From Prosopocoilus inquinatus (taxonomy: Eukaryota > Arthropoda > Insecta > Coleoptera > Lucanidae), in the NCBI GenBank assembly GCA_036172665.1, contig CM069873.1, forward strand, positions 44,176,001 to 44,240,000: DNA of 64,000 nucleotides. The letters run 5' to 3'. The position numbers were made by a program, and so were the translations under genes. The notes beneath the pieces are model-generated. The model saw only the letters and a program-made list of their open reading frames with translations. It searched no databases and was not told the DNA's origin. Numbering within the stretch: the stretch's first letter is position 1; each line of letters begins with the position of its first letter. Shown one piece after another: positions 47,563 through 59,160 of the stretch.

Positions 47563-48222
47563 ATGGAAATCTCGCGTGAAAATTTTCGTGCCATGATTTT
47601 TTACGATTTCAAATGTGGTCTAACGCCGAAACAATGCCTCGATCGGCTTCATTTGGCTCTTGGAGATGAAGCACCATCAAAGACCAGTGTTTATAATTGG
47701 TTTGCCGAATTCCAGCGTGGACGTACCTCTCTCAGTGACGAATTTCGTGAAGGTCGTCCATCAACATCTATTGTTGCTACTAATGTAGATGATGTGCCTG
47801 AAATGCTTGAGCGAGATCGACATGTGACATACCGTGAGATTCAAGCATCCTTACGCATCGACATCAAAGCAATACACCAGATATTGCATGATCATTTGAA
47901 CGTACGAAAGCTTTGCTCAAGAACTTCAATGGAGGTCGTTAAAATTTAGTTTATAACATCGTTACTGGTGACGAAACGTGGATCTATTCGTACGAGCGAG
48001 AAAGTAAACAACAATCTACCGTTTGGGTATTTCAAAATGAACCAAAACCAACAAAAGTTGTCCGTTCACGCATTGCTGCGAAGCAAATGATTGCTTGTTT
48101 CTTTGGTTTAACTGTACATGTAGCAACTGTGGCTTTAGAGGATCGAGAAACCGTGAATTCTGATAGGTATACTTCAATTTATTTGCCGGAAGTCATCGAT
48201 CAAATAAGAAGAAACAATCACA
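47563..48222 (+). pseudogene. Mariner transposase, truncated and frameshifted
   Basis: ATG at 47563 reads EISRENFRAMIFYDFKCGLT, the helix-turn-helix region, then KTSVYNWFAEFQRG and FREGRPSTS. The frame breaks near 47940, and the other frame continues IVTGDETWIYSYE (first catalytic Asp) to IDQIRRNNH at about 48222. The rest, including the second and third catalytic Asp, is missing where the Polinton region begins. Confidence 0.88.
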
Positions 48223-48612
48223 CCTGAACGACGGCCGCCGGTGCAGCAAGTGGCGGCGCCTCAACGCATCCTCCTAAAAAGGAGGGTGTTTGCTCCACCA
48301 GTGTTGGAGCCTCCTCTACCTCTCTTCGTTCTCGTTCATTACAACATTTCAACATTTTAATAACATCTTATTTTTTACAGTGAGGAGCATTAATCAGAGT
48401 GGCTGGAGAAATATTAATTTAGTTAGGAATATTAATTTATTATATTTATTTAAATAAATAATTTATGAGTTTTAGTAATAGTGTTTATATAGGAGTTGAT
48501 ATTGATAACTACAACACAGTAATAGAGTATCGCGTTTGGTAAAGAGGAAATTAATAACGTATTGTAAGGAGCAAAAATATTTTGAATATTTTTGAAAAAT
48601 ATTATTTTAAAT
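48223..48612 (+). other. Left part of Polinton region, GC-rich start
   Basis: Bases 48230-48340 are GC-rich and open in more than one frame (one reads TTAAGAASGGASTHPPKKEG). No family is recognised. The remainder is AT-rich, without a gene. Confidence 0.3.
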
Positions 48613-48901
48613 ATGAAGTTTCAACAACAGTCTTTGAAGTTACCCGTACAAAATTTCGACGATGCAATCGCAAATGAAACCTTTAAACGTGACAGTGTTC
48701 TCTTCGGAGGATCAAGTAAACGCGTTATCATTAGCGGGAGCTCAGGGATTACGTTTCAAAAATTTATGCATCTGCTGTAAGACCTTATCTCAAGGGAAGT
48801 ATAAATTTCTCCGACATTTGCTATCAACAGTGCCCGAAATAGGTTACTTTGAAATTTCCGATATTGAAAAAATGGTATTTGTTGTTGGTATTGTTCCATA
48901 A
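48613..48901 (+). pseudogene. Polinton packaging ATPase (FtsK/A32 type), deleted
   Basis: ATG at 48613. The segment before the nucleotide-binding loop is readable (KRVIISGSSG, about residue 37), but the Lys-Ser/Thr end of the Walker A motif and the following stretch are gone. A second frame continues RFKNLCICCKTLSQGKYKFL and stops at 48900. In Polintons and relatives this ATPase packages DNA into the capsid. Deletion and frameshift destroy it. Confidence 0.55.
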
Positions 48902-49037
48902 ACGCAGGGAGATATCGTAAAGGATTCGACACGTACATATATCTTTAAAACCAGTACATTTTACATAGTTCTTTCATTTTTACATAGTTCTACAGTTCTT
49001 CAGTACTGTAACTGACGTTAAAGGATGCGGATCCGCC

Positions 49038-50221
49038 ATGAGTAACAAACTTAAAGCAGAATTAGCCACTGCGCGCGAAAGTTTGCGTACTAAATTAAAA
49101 ACACTTAAATCTGATATTGCACAAGCAAAACATCATGCGGAGCAATCAAAAAAGTATCTGCAGACAACTTATTCACCTATTGTAGAGCCACTCCGAGATA
49201 TTGTCAATAAGCTAGATGTTGTTCGCAGCGTATTACCTATGAAAGAGGAGCAACAGTCATACGAAGCCAGCGAAAAGAGATTGAAAGAGGAGCCAAAGAG
49301 TTCTTTCCTACGAAAAAGACCGATTTATAAATTGAGATCTGATCCTTCTTTCATACGAAGAAGACCGAGTTATAAATTAAAATCCGATCCTTCGTCGCGA
49401 ATTGGATTGTCAGAGGAGCATGATGTGGGTACTTCAACACCACTTGGACGTGAAATTAAACAACCTTCCATCTTAGAAGATGAAGAAATTCTTGAGGTTC
49501 CTTATGAAAAGTCCACATCTCCAACTTCAAAATCTGTTTATGAAGAAGCAGAAGAATATGACACCGAAAGCAGTAACCCCCCTGTGGACGAATCCCTGGG
49601 TCATGTTCCTACACTTCTAGAAGAACGAAATTCATTACTTCAGACTAGATTAGAATCACCGCTGGTAGAAGCTGCCTTAGAATCGTATCATCCGTTAGCA
49701 CGTGATTATGTTACACGATTTGAAACTGATGTAAAAAATGAATTCGTTTGTTGGGAACCAGGAGCTTAAGTTTGACGGTCCCGATCTTGTAATTGGAGAC
49801 TTGGCGTATAAGGGTACTAAAGTTTTATACGAGCTGGTTTTTAAGAAAAATCCAGAGAAATTTACGTTTCACGATGTAGACTTAGAGACTATAGAGATAT
49901 ATTGAGAAGAACTAGTGCGTTTAAAGTTAATTATAATCCCTCAGGGCGAGCAGAGGATTTAAATATGTGAATATTATAAAACCAATAATTCAGAGAAAAC
50001 CACCAAACGTTTGGTGGCCGCGAAGCTGGAAAACAGGTGGAGCTTTGGAGAAAAAGCTTGTACCTAACAAATGTTTGCAGTATCAATACTGGGATGATCC
50101 TAACGAACTAGTAGAACGATTGCGTTTATTGAACGCATCGAAATCAGCAGGTCACTCCGCACATAACAATGAAATCATAGCGATCATTGAAGAATTAAAA
50201 GAGGCTAAAATTATTTTGTAA
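49038..50221 (+). pseudogene. Conserved Polinton ORF with coiled-coil N-terminus, frameshifted
   Basis: ATG at 49038. Residues 1-45 are a Lys/Ala-rich coiled-coil-like helix. Two tandem 15-residue basic repeats follow at about residues 89-118 (LRKRPIYKLRSDP, IRRRPSYKLKSDP), then an acidic linker. The first frame stops at 49769. Another frame continues GPDLVIGDLAYKGTKVLYEL, and a third (49967-50221) has YWDDPNELVERLRLLNASKS and NNEIIAIIEEL. These last motifs recur in many insect Polinton proteins; the function is not known to me and a structural role is only an inference. Confidence 0.65.
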
Positions 50222-50289
50222 ATTGTAGTATTTAGTGGAGTGCAAGCGAGCACACATTTCAGTTTCACGTAGTTGTTGATTGATTCACA

Positions 50290-50673
50290 ATGACTCTTGA
50301 TAAGTTTGGAAGACACGTTCATAAACACACAGTTTTCAAACACATTGCTGCTACACCATTACTTTACGAAACATTATTAGACTTTCAGAGTCAAGAGCTT
50401 AACGCCGAAAGTGTATATTTGCTTTCAAATAGAGGTCACCAAACGACGTATACGATCCAAGAAACTTGCGTTGTTAAAAAAGTATTTATTCATCAACCTA
50501 CTATTGTCAACATTACAGTATCCATCAACGCTATAAATTGTACTGATACTTTAATTGGAAGAACGTTGAATGTGGGAGATCAAATCTCGTTTACTTGCAC
50601 ATCTTCAGTTTGTGCTGTTCCATTATTTGTTGAATTCATCGTAAGAAAACGAGTTCTAACTGAAAATGTCTAA
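50290..50673 (+). CDS. Small Polinton ORF, function unknown
   Basis: An intact frame of 127 residues starting MTLDKFGRHVHKHTVFKH. The second half alternates hydrophobic residues and looks like beta structure (VNITVSINAINCTDTLIG). It overlaps the start of the integrase by 8 bp (50666-50673). No membrane segment. It is unbroken, unlike its neighbours. A minor structural protein is possible, but I do not recognise it. Confidence 0.5.
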   Translation: MTLDKFGRHVHKHTVFKHIAATPLLYETLLDFQSQELNAESVYLLSNRGHQTTYTIQETCVVKKVFIHQPTIVNITVSINAINCTDTLIGRTLNVGDQISFTCTSSVCAVPLFVEFIVRKRVLTENV

Positions 50674-51448
50674 TCTATCTTCTAATGTGAAACGTGATGT
50701 TGTTAATGAGTTGCACAAACCAGCAAGGAAAAACTTTCGCCGTCGTCGAGTAATAATAAAAGGACTCGGAGATCTCTTCCAAGCAGACTTAATTGAAATG
50801 CTACCTTATGCCAAGATAAACAAAGGATACAAATACATTCTGACCGTGATCAACGCATTTTCCAAGTATGCTTGGGGAATACCATTAAAAATAAGACAGG
50901 TAAAGAAGTAACCAAAGCTTTTCAATCGATTTTATCTGAAGGTAGAAATTCTGTACCGAAAAATATACAAACAGATAACGGAAAGGAATTTTACAATGCA
51001 GAGTTCCAAAACTTTAAGGAAGAAATATAGAATTAATCACTATAGCACATACTCTAATTTAAAAAGTTCGATAGTCGAAAGATTTAATAGAACCCTAAAA
51101 CAAAAAATGTGGAAAGAATTTAGCATGCAAGGAAATTTCAGATGGTTCAATTTATTACCAAGGCTAATTGAAGAATACAATAACACTGTTCACAGAAAAA
51201 GAAATGCGCAAAGTATTTTATAGTCCGTCTACAGCAACCTTAAAATTGTGGATCCAAGAATTGCAAAATTTAAAGTTGGAGATCATGTGCGCATCAGTAA
51301 ATACAGACAAGCATTTTCGAAGATGTACACTCCGAATTGGTCCAACGAAATATTTACCATTTCGTCGGTGCAGAATACTAATCCCAGAACATATCTAATT
51401 AAAGACGCTGATGGTGAAGCCATTCTTGGTGGTGTGTTTTATGAGTAG
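50666..51448 (+). pseudogene. Polinton integrase (retroviral type), broken
   Basis: ATG at 50666. Catalytic segments: FQADLIEM (first Asp), after a frameshift near 50905 QTDNGKEFYNA (second Asp), and [13 protein letters not shown] (Glu). Downstream, in another frame, is the C-terminal domain (KFKVGDHVRISKY). The end at about 51448-51560 has an internal deletion relative to the second copy at 51975. Three or more frame breaks; inactive. The enzyme inserts the element DNA into the host genome. Confidence 0.88.
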
Positions 51449-51714
51449 ATATATATTTAATTAATGTATTGAGAGAAAAAGGTAATAAAGCGCTTGTAAG
51501 TTATTTAGGATTGAGTTCTAAACATGATTCATGGATACCAAAACGCAATGTTTTATAATAAATATTTATTAACTACAACTGTAAACATACAATACTCACA
51601 ATACACAATAAATGAATTTTACAAATTAATTTAATTAATTAAAATGAATTTTACAAATTAATTTATTTACTTTCTAACAGAACTTATAAATAAAACATAC
51701 TTTATTTATTTTCT

Positions 51715-51930
51715 AACGATGGTAAAACTGTTTTGATAACTTTACAGTCTTCTCTCTCGTGTCGTTGCAATTTTTCAATACATGGAAAATACACTAAACA
51801 TCCTTCACAAATATATTTCTCGTGACCGTGATGTGAAGTCTGTTTTGACACTAAACGTGATAAATTTTTAATCCAACAATAGTGAGTATTTCCGTTGTTG
51901 TCATCAATTAATAATAAGTTTATATGAATA
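51715..51930 (-). pseudogene. Displaced copy of DNA polymerase B zinc-finger region
   Basis: On the minus strand this is a near-identical copy of 57706-57912 (VSKQTSHHGHEKYICKGCL type). It lies between the two copies of the integrase end, so it moved during the rearrangement. Confidence 0.75.
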
Positions 51931-51974
51931 TTTTTTCTATTTTTAGTAAAATGTAACGGTCCTACAACTTCTTT

Positions 51975-52238
51975 TCGAAGATGTACACTCCGAATTGGTC
52001 CAACGAAATATTTACCATTTCGTCGGTGCAGAATACTAATCCCAGAACATATCTAATTAAAGACGCTGATTGTGAAGCCATTCTTGGTGGGTTTTATGAG
52101 TACGAGTTACAAAAAGTAAAACATCCAGATATATATTTAATTAATGTATTGAGAGAAAAAGGTAATAAAGCGCCTGTAAGTTATTTAGGATTGAGTTCTA
52201 AACATGATTCATGGATACCAAAACGCAATGTTTTATAA
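51975..52238 (+). pseudogene. Second copy of the integrase C-terminus
   Basis: It repeats bases 51317-51448 and continues, without the deletion, through a chromodomain-like end (HDSWIPKRNVL) to a TAA. The 3' flank is also repeated (51560-51715 against 52260-52390). Integrase sequence upstream is absent. Confidence 0.75.
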
Positions 52239-52728
52239 TAATATAATATAATATTAATATATATAATATTTATTAACTACAACTGTAAACATACAATACT
52301 CACAATACACAATAAATGAATTTTACAAATTAATTTATTTACTTTCTAACAGAACTTATAAATAAAACATACTTTATTTATTTTCTAATTCTTTTTCCAG
52401 TTTTTCAATTAGTTCTTTTAGTTTTTATCTCTTTCTATATCAGCAATTTTATGGTGATTCCACGCCAGAGTATGAATTTTGTCATCCAAAATATAACGTT
52501 TATTGTCTTTAGATGATAAGGCAATTTTATTTTTCAACTCTGTATACACCTATAAAATAGCGACATCTTACTATCGCTTTTTGACCTAACATTGCAGTAG
52601 GATAGACAAATTGAAGCGGGATTTGCTCCTAATGAGTCCCCCATGCAAGGCGGCCATGCTTGCTGTCAAAGCATAATGAAAGATTTTAGAAAAATTTTGT
52701 GCAAATCGTTTTTGATTGCAGTGAGAAC

Positions 52729-52795
52729 CTCGAGCAGCCTCTGGACAGCTGTTTCAGCCCTGCTTGGGGCTTCTTCAGCAGAAACGTAGCTCGAC
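52729..52795 (-). ncRNA. Type I hammerhead ribozyme motif
   Basis: The same structure as the other copies: GUUUCUG/CAGAGGC, CUGAAGA, AGCCC/GGGCU, GAAAC-AGCU-GUC and outer CGAGC/GCUCG. Confidence 0.78.
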
Positions 52796-52880
52796 ATTCC
52801 CACTGCAGACCAAAAACGACTTGCCCAATTTATTCGCAAATGCGATGTAAGAATGATGAACATATAAAATAGCGACATCT

Positions 52881-52940
52881 ACGTTTCTGCTGAAGAAGCC
52901 CCAAGCAGGGCTGAAACAGCTGTCCAGAGGCTGCTCGAGG
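52881..52940 (+). ncRNA. Type I hammerhead ribozyme motif, outer stem lost
   Basis: The core, stem II, stem III and inner stem I are intact, but the upstream CGAGC of the outer stem I is replaced by GACATCT at a rearrangement junction. Confidence 0.65.
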
Positions 52941-55317
52941 TTCTCACTGCAATCAAAAACGATTTGCACAAAATTTTTCTAAAATCTGTATACACCGTAT
53001 GAAAATCCGAGTGAAACACGTACATCTTTTTAAAAATAAAACCATCTCGTTCAATGATTTCTTTGTAGTCATCTACAGATAAGTATTTATCTATAACGTA
53101 TTTTTTAACACCTTTTGCTTTCTTAGTACATTTTGAAATAAGCTTTATACAGTAGGCTTTCGCACCGGTCCCGATAAAAGGTTCTATAATCTGTCCTGCG
53201 TATCCGTCTTTAAACCGTCCAATAACTGATTCAGTTCGAGGCATTTCATGTATATTATTCGGTGGGAAGTATCAAATTTATCTAAATTTTGCTTTATGTC
53301 ATCGTATACATTATCCGTATTAACGGTCAGTATTAAACTATCCGTATCAGTATATAATAAAGCTGCTCTATTGTTATATTTTCGCTTTATAAAATTGTAA
53401 TAAAAATCGTACATTACTGTTTTTGATATTTCCAAAACACAAAACCCTACGTATAAAGGTTTATTATAATTTACTTGTACTTTGCATAATTCTATCACGG
53501 CCAGGTGATCACTAAAAATTTTACTCGATTTATAGTTTGGTTTAGCTATCAATGATTCAGCTCCCGGTCTTCGATTATGGGTTTCCCAGCTGGTGGCCAA
53601 TTTAATGTCGACGCGATTCTCAATATTTTCCATAGTTTTACCGAAAACACTGTTATTTAATAATTTGTAAAAAAACTTTTCGAATTCGTTTTTAGCTTCA
53701 GCTCGTTTTTGTGAATTAAAGTCTATGTATATTTTTTGCCAACGAGATTGCTTAAATTTAATTGCCCTATGAATTTGGTTTAATATTAAACCATTTTCCA
53801 AACATAGTTTCAGATTTAAATAGTGAATTATGTATTTCCTTTTGTTGTACAGATTTGGAATAAGTTTACCATATTTCTAATGTGGTGGAATTATGTTTTC
53901 CGGACAAAATGGTAATTCGTTGTGGTTGTCTTGTAAATGAGTCGGGTATTCCAAATCTACTTCGAATATGTACCCGACATTTGAATTTTCTTCTAACTCT
54001 GAAATGTTAAGATTGTTAATCTCTTCTGTACACAACCAAGTAAATTCTCCCCGCGGAAATCTGGAACATATTGCGTGACCGTACAGGTTTGTAGCATCAA
54101 GATACAGTAAAGATTTAGTTGCCTTCTTAGAGTCAAAACCATGCACAAATTTATTATTAGCGTTTTCGATTCTTTTAGTGCACATACTCGCTCCACCGCG
54201 TATACCCATTCTAAAAAATGTAGCATATCAACATCTTGCAGTAGCTCTAATTTAATTTTTATCATTCTTAACATTGCATCCCAACTTAATCCTGGAGCGG
54301 TGAAAAAATGGCAAGGATCTAGTTTGTAATTATCAATACAAAGGTCTCTGAAATTTTCAAATACGTCTGCCAACAGTAAAACATCAGATGTTACGTATAC
54401 ATCACTGTAATCACCCATAGTTTTACAGTTAAATAAATTCCAAACGCGCTGTGCTCTCTCATAATCTTCATCACTTACGTGTTCATCATACAGCACATCA
54501 TAAAACTCTTTCTTAGAAGGTAAAGTGGGAAAATCTAATTTCATGAGTGAGTCAATAAAACAATACGGGAAAATTCCTTTTTGACGTATTAATTTAAACA
54601 TCTCCTCATCGTTAAAATATTTTCTAATTTCCCTACATTGCCAATCTTCCAAGTATGAGCTTAATTTCTCTAAAGACGATTGCATGAAACGAAAATAATC
54701 TACAAATCTTATTTTGAAATATACTTTACACTTTTTACCTTTACAGTCTGTCTTATCCCCCACGTGTATTAATTTCGAAAAGGATATATATTTTTACTTA
54801 TTTTGTGCGATCACGTCCACATCTTCACCTTCTAATGCCATTGTCTTTACAAACAAGTGACTGTCATAATTAGAAACATTATGAAAAAACACTGGAATAA
54901 ATTTTGGTATTTTAAAATTAATATTGCACACAGAATGAGCAGCACCTCTAAACGCTCCCGATAAATGTTCTCCTTAACATCTAATATTGGTTTTTCACAA
55001 ATATGACACATTGTTGCACGGTCGTATGCCTCTTTCTCTTCTCGTGTTAAATCAGTCATCGGCTCAATTTGGCTCAATTTTACTTAAATATTTATCGTAA
55101 ATTTCTTTAATATCTTTTTCTAACCATTTTATAAACTCAGTGGCGGCATTCTCTCCGCGATATAACTTTAACATTGACAAATTAGCATTGAAACTGCACT
55201 TAATGTAATATGCAAATGAATGAGGTTCGTGTTCATAACACTTAACAGTGAAAGATTTATCTGGATTTGGTTCTACTCTGTCCAGTGGTTTTAGCAATGC
55301 TTCGAAATCGACATATA

Positions 55318-57606
55318 CAGGGTGTCCGTTTTTCGAGTACCACTATGGGGATCTCGCTTATCTTAAGAGATACGAAGTTGGTTAAATTAGGGCAAAGTTG
55401 CGCATTTTCGTGCTGAATAATAATCTAAAAAGAAATTTGAAATATCTTCAATAGTTTTGAAGATAACGCAAAAAAACCAAAATTTCTGATTTTCGTTTTT
55501 AATTTTTTTATGATAAACTAATCTTTCTAGACATTTCTAACGAAGACATTATTCAGACACTTTTTTATGGAGAATTCGAATATGTCATACACTTTTCAAT
55601 AAATCTCAAGATGGCGGAGAAACACCTGTCAACTTCATTTTTTCTTATGGACGCCATTTTAGATTTTAATATTATAAGATTAGATTTTCTTTTTTCTTTA
55701 CAACGATGTATCACACATGATGGTTCAATCTCACATTTTTGCCAAAAATTCAATTTTTCTTTTTTTTGTCAAGATTGCTTTGGAAAAACAAAAAACGTTC
55801 GTTTGACAGTTTGAACCTATTTTGAGTCTTATCATTTATGTTTGTGCTAAACTAATCGTACTAGATATTTCTAACCAAAATATTATTCAGACAGTTCTTT
55901 ATTGACTATGAAAGTAACATCATAACATGTGTTCAAATTGCCCACCTCCTAATTCTAAACACAGTGCCACTCTTTTCTTGAGATTTGCTATAGCTCTCGC
56001 CACATCCCTCCTTCTAATCTTGTACCTCAGAGTGGTGACAATTCTTTGACGAAGTTCATCAAGGTCGGCTGGCAATGTTTTATAAATATTATTTTTCATT
56101 GTCCCCCATAAAAAATAGTCTAAGGGAGACATGTCAGGAGACCGCGCCGGCCAGGGTACGTCGCCATTATTAGCAATAACATGGTTGGGGAATATTTCCG
56201 ACAAGCATTCCCTAACCCTCATAGCATTATGGGGCGGTGCGCCATCTTGCTGGAACCAGATGGTGTTCAAACGATGAAGAGGAATGTTGTCGTCAATAAA
56301 ATCCGTTAGGAATGTCCTTAGAAAATTGAGGTACCGATCAGCATTTAAAGTCTCTTCGTAAATAAAAGGACCTATTATCGTATCGCCCAATAAACCGACC
56401 CATACATTAAGGCTAAAACGTATTTGTGGTCGCCGTGCTTGAAATTGATGTGGATTTTCAATTGACCAGTAATGTTCATTATGGCGATTAAACATTGCTG
56501 CATTGGTGAATTTACATTCATCAGACCATATGATGTTATTAAGAAAAGTAGGGTTTTCCTGAATCTTATTATTTACAAACGTGCAAAAAGCTAACCGTCG
56601 TTCATAATCCCCAGGATGAAGTGTTTGAGTAATATGAATTGCCCAAGGTCGATATTTGTGTTTTCTAAGGGTTCTCCAAACAACTTGATGTGACGGCAAA
56701 TTCAGCTGGGCTGCAATTTCCCTTGAGGAAACAGATGGATTGTGTTGCACCTAATTAAGAATTAAATGATGAATACGTATTTTAGTCTTTGTAATCATGT
56801 AAAATGTTTACCACTTGTAAAATTTCCTGTTCATATTCATTGGGCCTATCGCCATATTTCCGTCTAGGTTTCTTAAACGAACCACATTCGCCCAAGTTTC
56901 TATGTAGCAAAGAAAAATAGCTCAAACAAGGTTGTTGCCGCTCAGGATAACGCTGCAAATATTTTGCAGCAGCCACGTGGGTATTTCGATGCGAAGTGTA
57001 GTAAATTTGAATCATATCTCTTTGTTCTTGGCTTGAAAAAGGCATTTTCGCGATAAAACTAGCGCAAACGTAAAGACAAGACTTGAAATATCATCAAACT
57101 GTCAAACTTTTGTTCACAACAAACGAACGTTTTTTGTTTTTCCAAAGCATTCTTGGCAAAAAAGGAAAAATTGAATTTTTGGCAAAAATATGAGATTGAA
57201 CCATCGCGTGTGATACATCGTTGTAAAGAGAAAAAAAAATCTAATCTCAAAATATTAAAATCCAAAATGGCGTCCATAAGAAAAAATGAAGTTGACAGGT
57301 GTTTCTCCGCCATCTTGAGATTTATTGAAAAGTGTATGACATATTCGAATTCTCCATAAAAAAGTGTCTGAATAATGTCTTCGTTAGAAATGTCTAGAAA
57401 GATTAGTTTATCATAAAAAAATTAAAAACGAAAATCAGAAATTTTGGTTTTTTTGCGTTATCTTCAAAACTATTGAAGATATTTCAAATTTCTTTTTAGA
57501 TTATTATTCAGCACGAAAATGCGCAACTTTGCCCTAATTTAACCAACTTCGTATCTCTTAAGATAAGCGAGATCCCCATAGTGGTACTCGAAAAACGGAC
57601 AGGGTG
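55318..57606. mobile_element. Tc1/mariner-superfamily transposon nested in the Polinton
   Basis: Left end CAGGGTGTCCGTTTTTCGAG next to TA; right end, in inverse, CACCCTGTCCGTTTTTCGAG next to TA. Inverted arms of about 490 bp (55318-55810, 57110-57606) are nearly identical. It holds one minus-strand transposase. It interrupts the exonuclease part of the polymerase. Confidence 0.88.
55920..57045 (-). pseudogene. Tc1/mariner-like transposase, frameshifted
   Basis: ATG at 57045 reads MPFSSQEQRDMIQIYYTSHR (helix-turn-helix region). A frameshift and an in-frame TAG near 56750-56790 split it. The rest has WRTLRKHKYRPW, WSDECKF, WFQQDGAPPHNA and WPARSPDMSPLDYFLWG, with 36 residues between the last two catalytic Asp by my count. 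It ends ELGGGQFEHML. It is a distant relative of the transposase at 31817-32905. Confidence 0.9.
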
Positions 57607-58673
57607 TATAACAAAAGGAAGTTTTAACTGTTTTTCAAAATTTTCAAATTGTAATATATTCTCTGGCAAAGATTCACCATACTTATTTATTTTTAACTCT
57701 GTCGATGGTAAAACTGTTTTGATAACTTTACAGTCTTCCCTCTCGTGTCGTTGCATTTTTTCAATACATGGAAAATACACTAAACATCCTTTACAAATAT
57801 ATTTCTCGTGACCGTGATGTGAAGTCTGTTTTGACACTAAACGTGATAAATTTTTAATTCAACAATAGTGAGTATTTCCGTTGTTGTCATCAATTAATAA
57901 TAAGTTTATTCTAACATTTATGACAGCTTTCTTTGCACTTATTGAAGACGGTAATGGCATGAAGCTGGATGCTTTCAGTGGATTGTATTTATTAATGTTG
58001 ACTTCCATATATAAAATTCTGTACAAAGTCCATCCTGTAACAATATTTGCAACTTTAAGTTTTATTCTAAACGATTGCACCTATTATTTTTTTTGCCTGA
58101 ATCTCGCTTCTGAAATTCCGACATTTTTACATGTATTTCGTTTACAAAATCACGATATATATTGTATATATCAGTTCCAAAACAAGTTATTTTATTCTTG
58201 GTGTTAAAAAAGATTTTATCTCAGAACTTTCTTTAGAATCTAAGAAATAGACTCCGAAAATTTCCACATTCCACTTTAATGCTTTATGGATATCTAATAT
58301 ACTTTGAACCAAAGTTAATACTTTTTCTTGAATATTGTACATAAAATCCTCGACATCAACATAATTGTAAGGTTCCGTTATACGGTACGTTACGATTTTG
58401 TCTCCGAATGCACCAGCTATCTTCTCCACGCCGTTATCGACGACCACAAAAGCATTACTTTTATGTGAATTACTACGCAAATGTGCTGAGAAACACTTTC
58501 TGCTGACGTATATTTCACACATCACATTTCATAACGTTCACCTGGTCAACAACTTTGGACGGTCCGGCAATTTCATCTAATTTCAAACGTTTTCCCTGGC
58601 ATGACGTACGCAAATGACGATTCATATTATCGATTCGCATAAATTGTTTGCCACATTGATTGCAATTAAACAT

Positions 58674-58850
58674 GTTTTATAATTCTAATAAGCACTATAA
58701 CGTTCACTACTTTCAATAAGTTGGTAAACTCAATCTGAGGGTCAACCGTCGTCTGCGGGTATCAAATGAAACACCTTAAATAGGTACATATTCAATAACA
58801 GGTTGCGTCAGGGTTATTTCAAAACAATTACATTTGAGTCACCGCGCTTC
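58674..58850. other. Right flank of the Polinton
   Basis: No terminal repeat of the Polinton could be recognised here. Short AT-rich stretch. Confidence 0.3.
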
Positions 58851-59047
58851 AAGGTCCGTTACGAGGTCACCCCAGTCATTTCAAGGTCGCCTCAAGGTCA
58901 CCTCAAGGTCATTTCAAGGTCATCTCAAGATCATTTCGAGGTCACTTCAAGGTCACCCCAAGGTCATTTCAAGGTCGCCTCAAGGTCATTTCAGGGTCAC
59001 CTCAAGGTCATTTCAGGGTCACCTCAAGGTCATGGCCTTGACCTTGA
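58851..59047. repeat. Irregular tandem array of TCAAGGTCA motifs
   Basis: A degenerate unit of about 11-12 bp, (T/C)TCAAGGTCATT/ACC, is repeated about 15 times; about 11 copies keep (T/C)CAAGGTC(A/G). Both plus frames are open only because the repeat lacks stops. Confidence 0.85.
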
Positions 59048-59069
59048 AGCTCAGGATGGGGTCACGTCA

Positions 59070-59157
59070 GGAATAGGCCGATTCTGGAACCTCCTCCGAC
59101 CTTGATCTTGAATTTTATTGGTCAAGGTCGGAGGACGTTCCAAAATCGGCCTATTCC
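59070..59157. repeat. 88-bp inverted repeat next to the array
   Basis: GGAATAGGCCGATTCTGGAA...CCTCCGACCTTGA pairs with TCAAGGTCGGAGG...TTCCAAAATCGGCCTATTCC. The palindrome also contains the AGGTC motif, so array and palindrome may be one element. Confidence 0.75.
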
Positions 59158-59160
59158 TAC

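Larger units (their letters stand above)
52551..52984. mobile_element. Hammerhead-repeat insertion in the Polinton polymerase
   Basis: It is flanked by a 12-bp direct duplication TCTGTATACACC (52539-52550, 52985-52996). One monomer is in minus orientation, followed by a partial inverted one in plus orientation; both carry a ribozyme core. Removing it restores polymerase coding continuity. Confidence 0.85.
48223..58673. mobile_element. Polinton (Maverick) remnant, rearranged and invaded
   Basis: Left half, plus strand: ATPase relic, a conserved Polinton ORF, a small ORF, integrase. Right half, minus strand: DNA polymerase B, ending head-on with the integrase at about 52250-52405. This gene set identifies a Polinton, a large self-synthesising element related to virus-like adintoviruses. 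I could not find its terminal repeats. A piece containing the integrase end is duplicated, a polymerase fragment is displaced, and two elements are inserted. All main genes are broken. Recognisable capsid and protease genes are missing or lost. Confidence 0.85.
52405..58673 (-). pseudogene. Polinton DNA polymerase B, interrupted
   Basis: Minus strand from ATG at 58673. The N-terminus has a C2H2-type finger (CNQCGKQFMRIDNMNRH). Then come a second Cys/His cluster (about 57837-57740), the exonuclease motif at the junction KLPF...VDFEALLKPL (split by a transposon at 55318-57606), NYDSHLFVK, VDYFRFMQSSLEKL, then polymerase motif A (LDATNLYG, about 54100), the NNSVFGKTMEN region (about 53650) and motif C, YTDTDS (about 53345). 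The C-terminus (KRYILDDKIHTLAW) lies beyond another insert (52551-52984). In-frame stops (for example at 53879-53877, and near 54795) and frameshifts add to the damage. Protein-primed replication polymerase; inactive here. Confidence 0.9.

Noticed and set aside
58851..59047. CRISPR array
   Set aside because: The repeat is about 12 bp and degenerate with no unique spacers, and the DNA is eukaryotic.
58803..59105. Open frames with SRSPQGHFKV-type repeats
   Set aside because: Translation of the AGGTCA tandem array in two frames; a by-product of a stop-free repeat.
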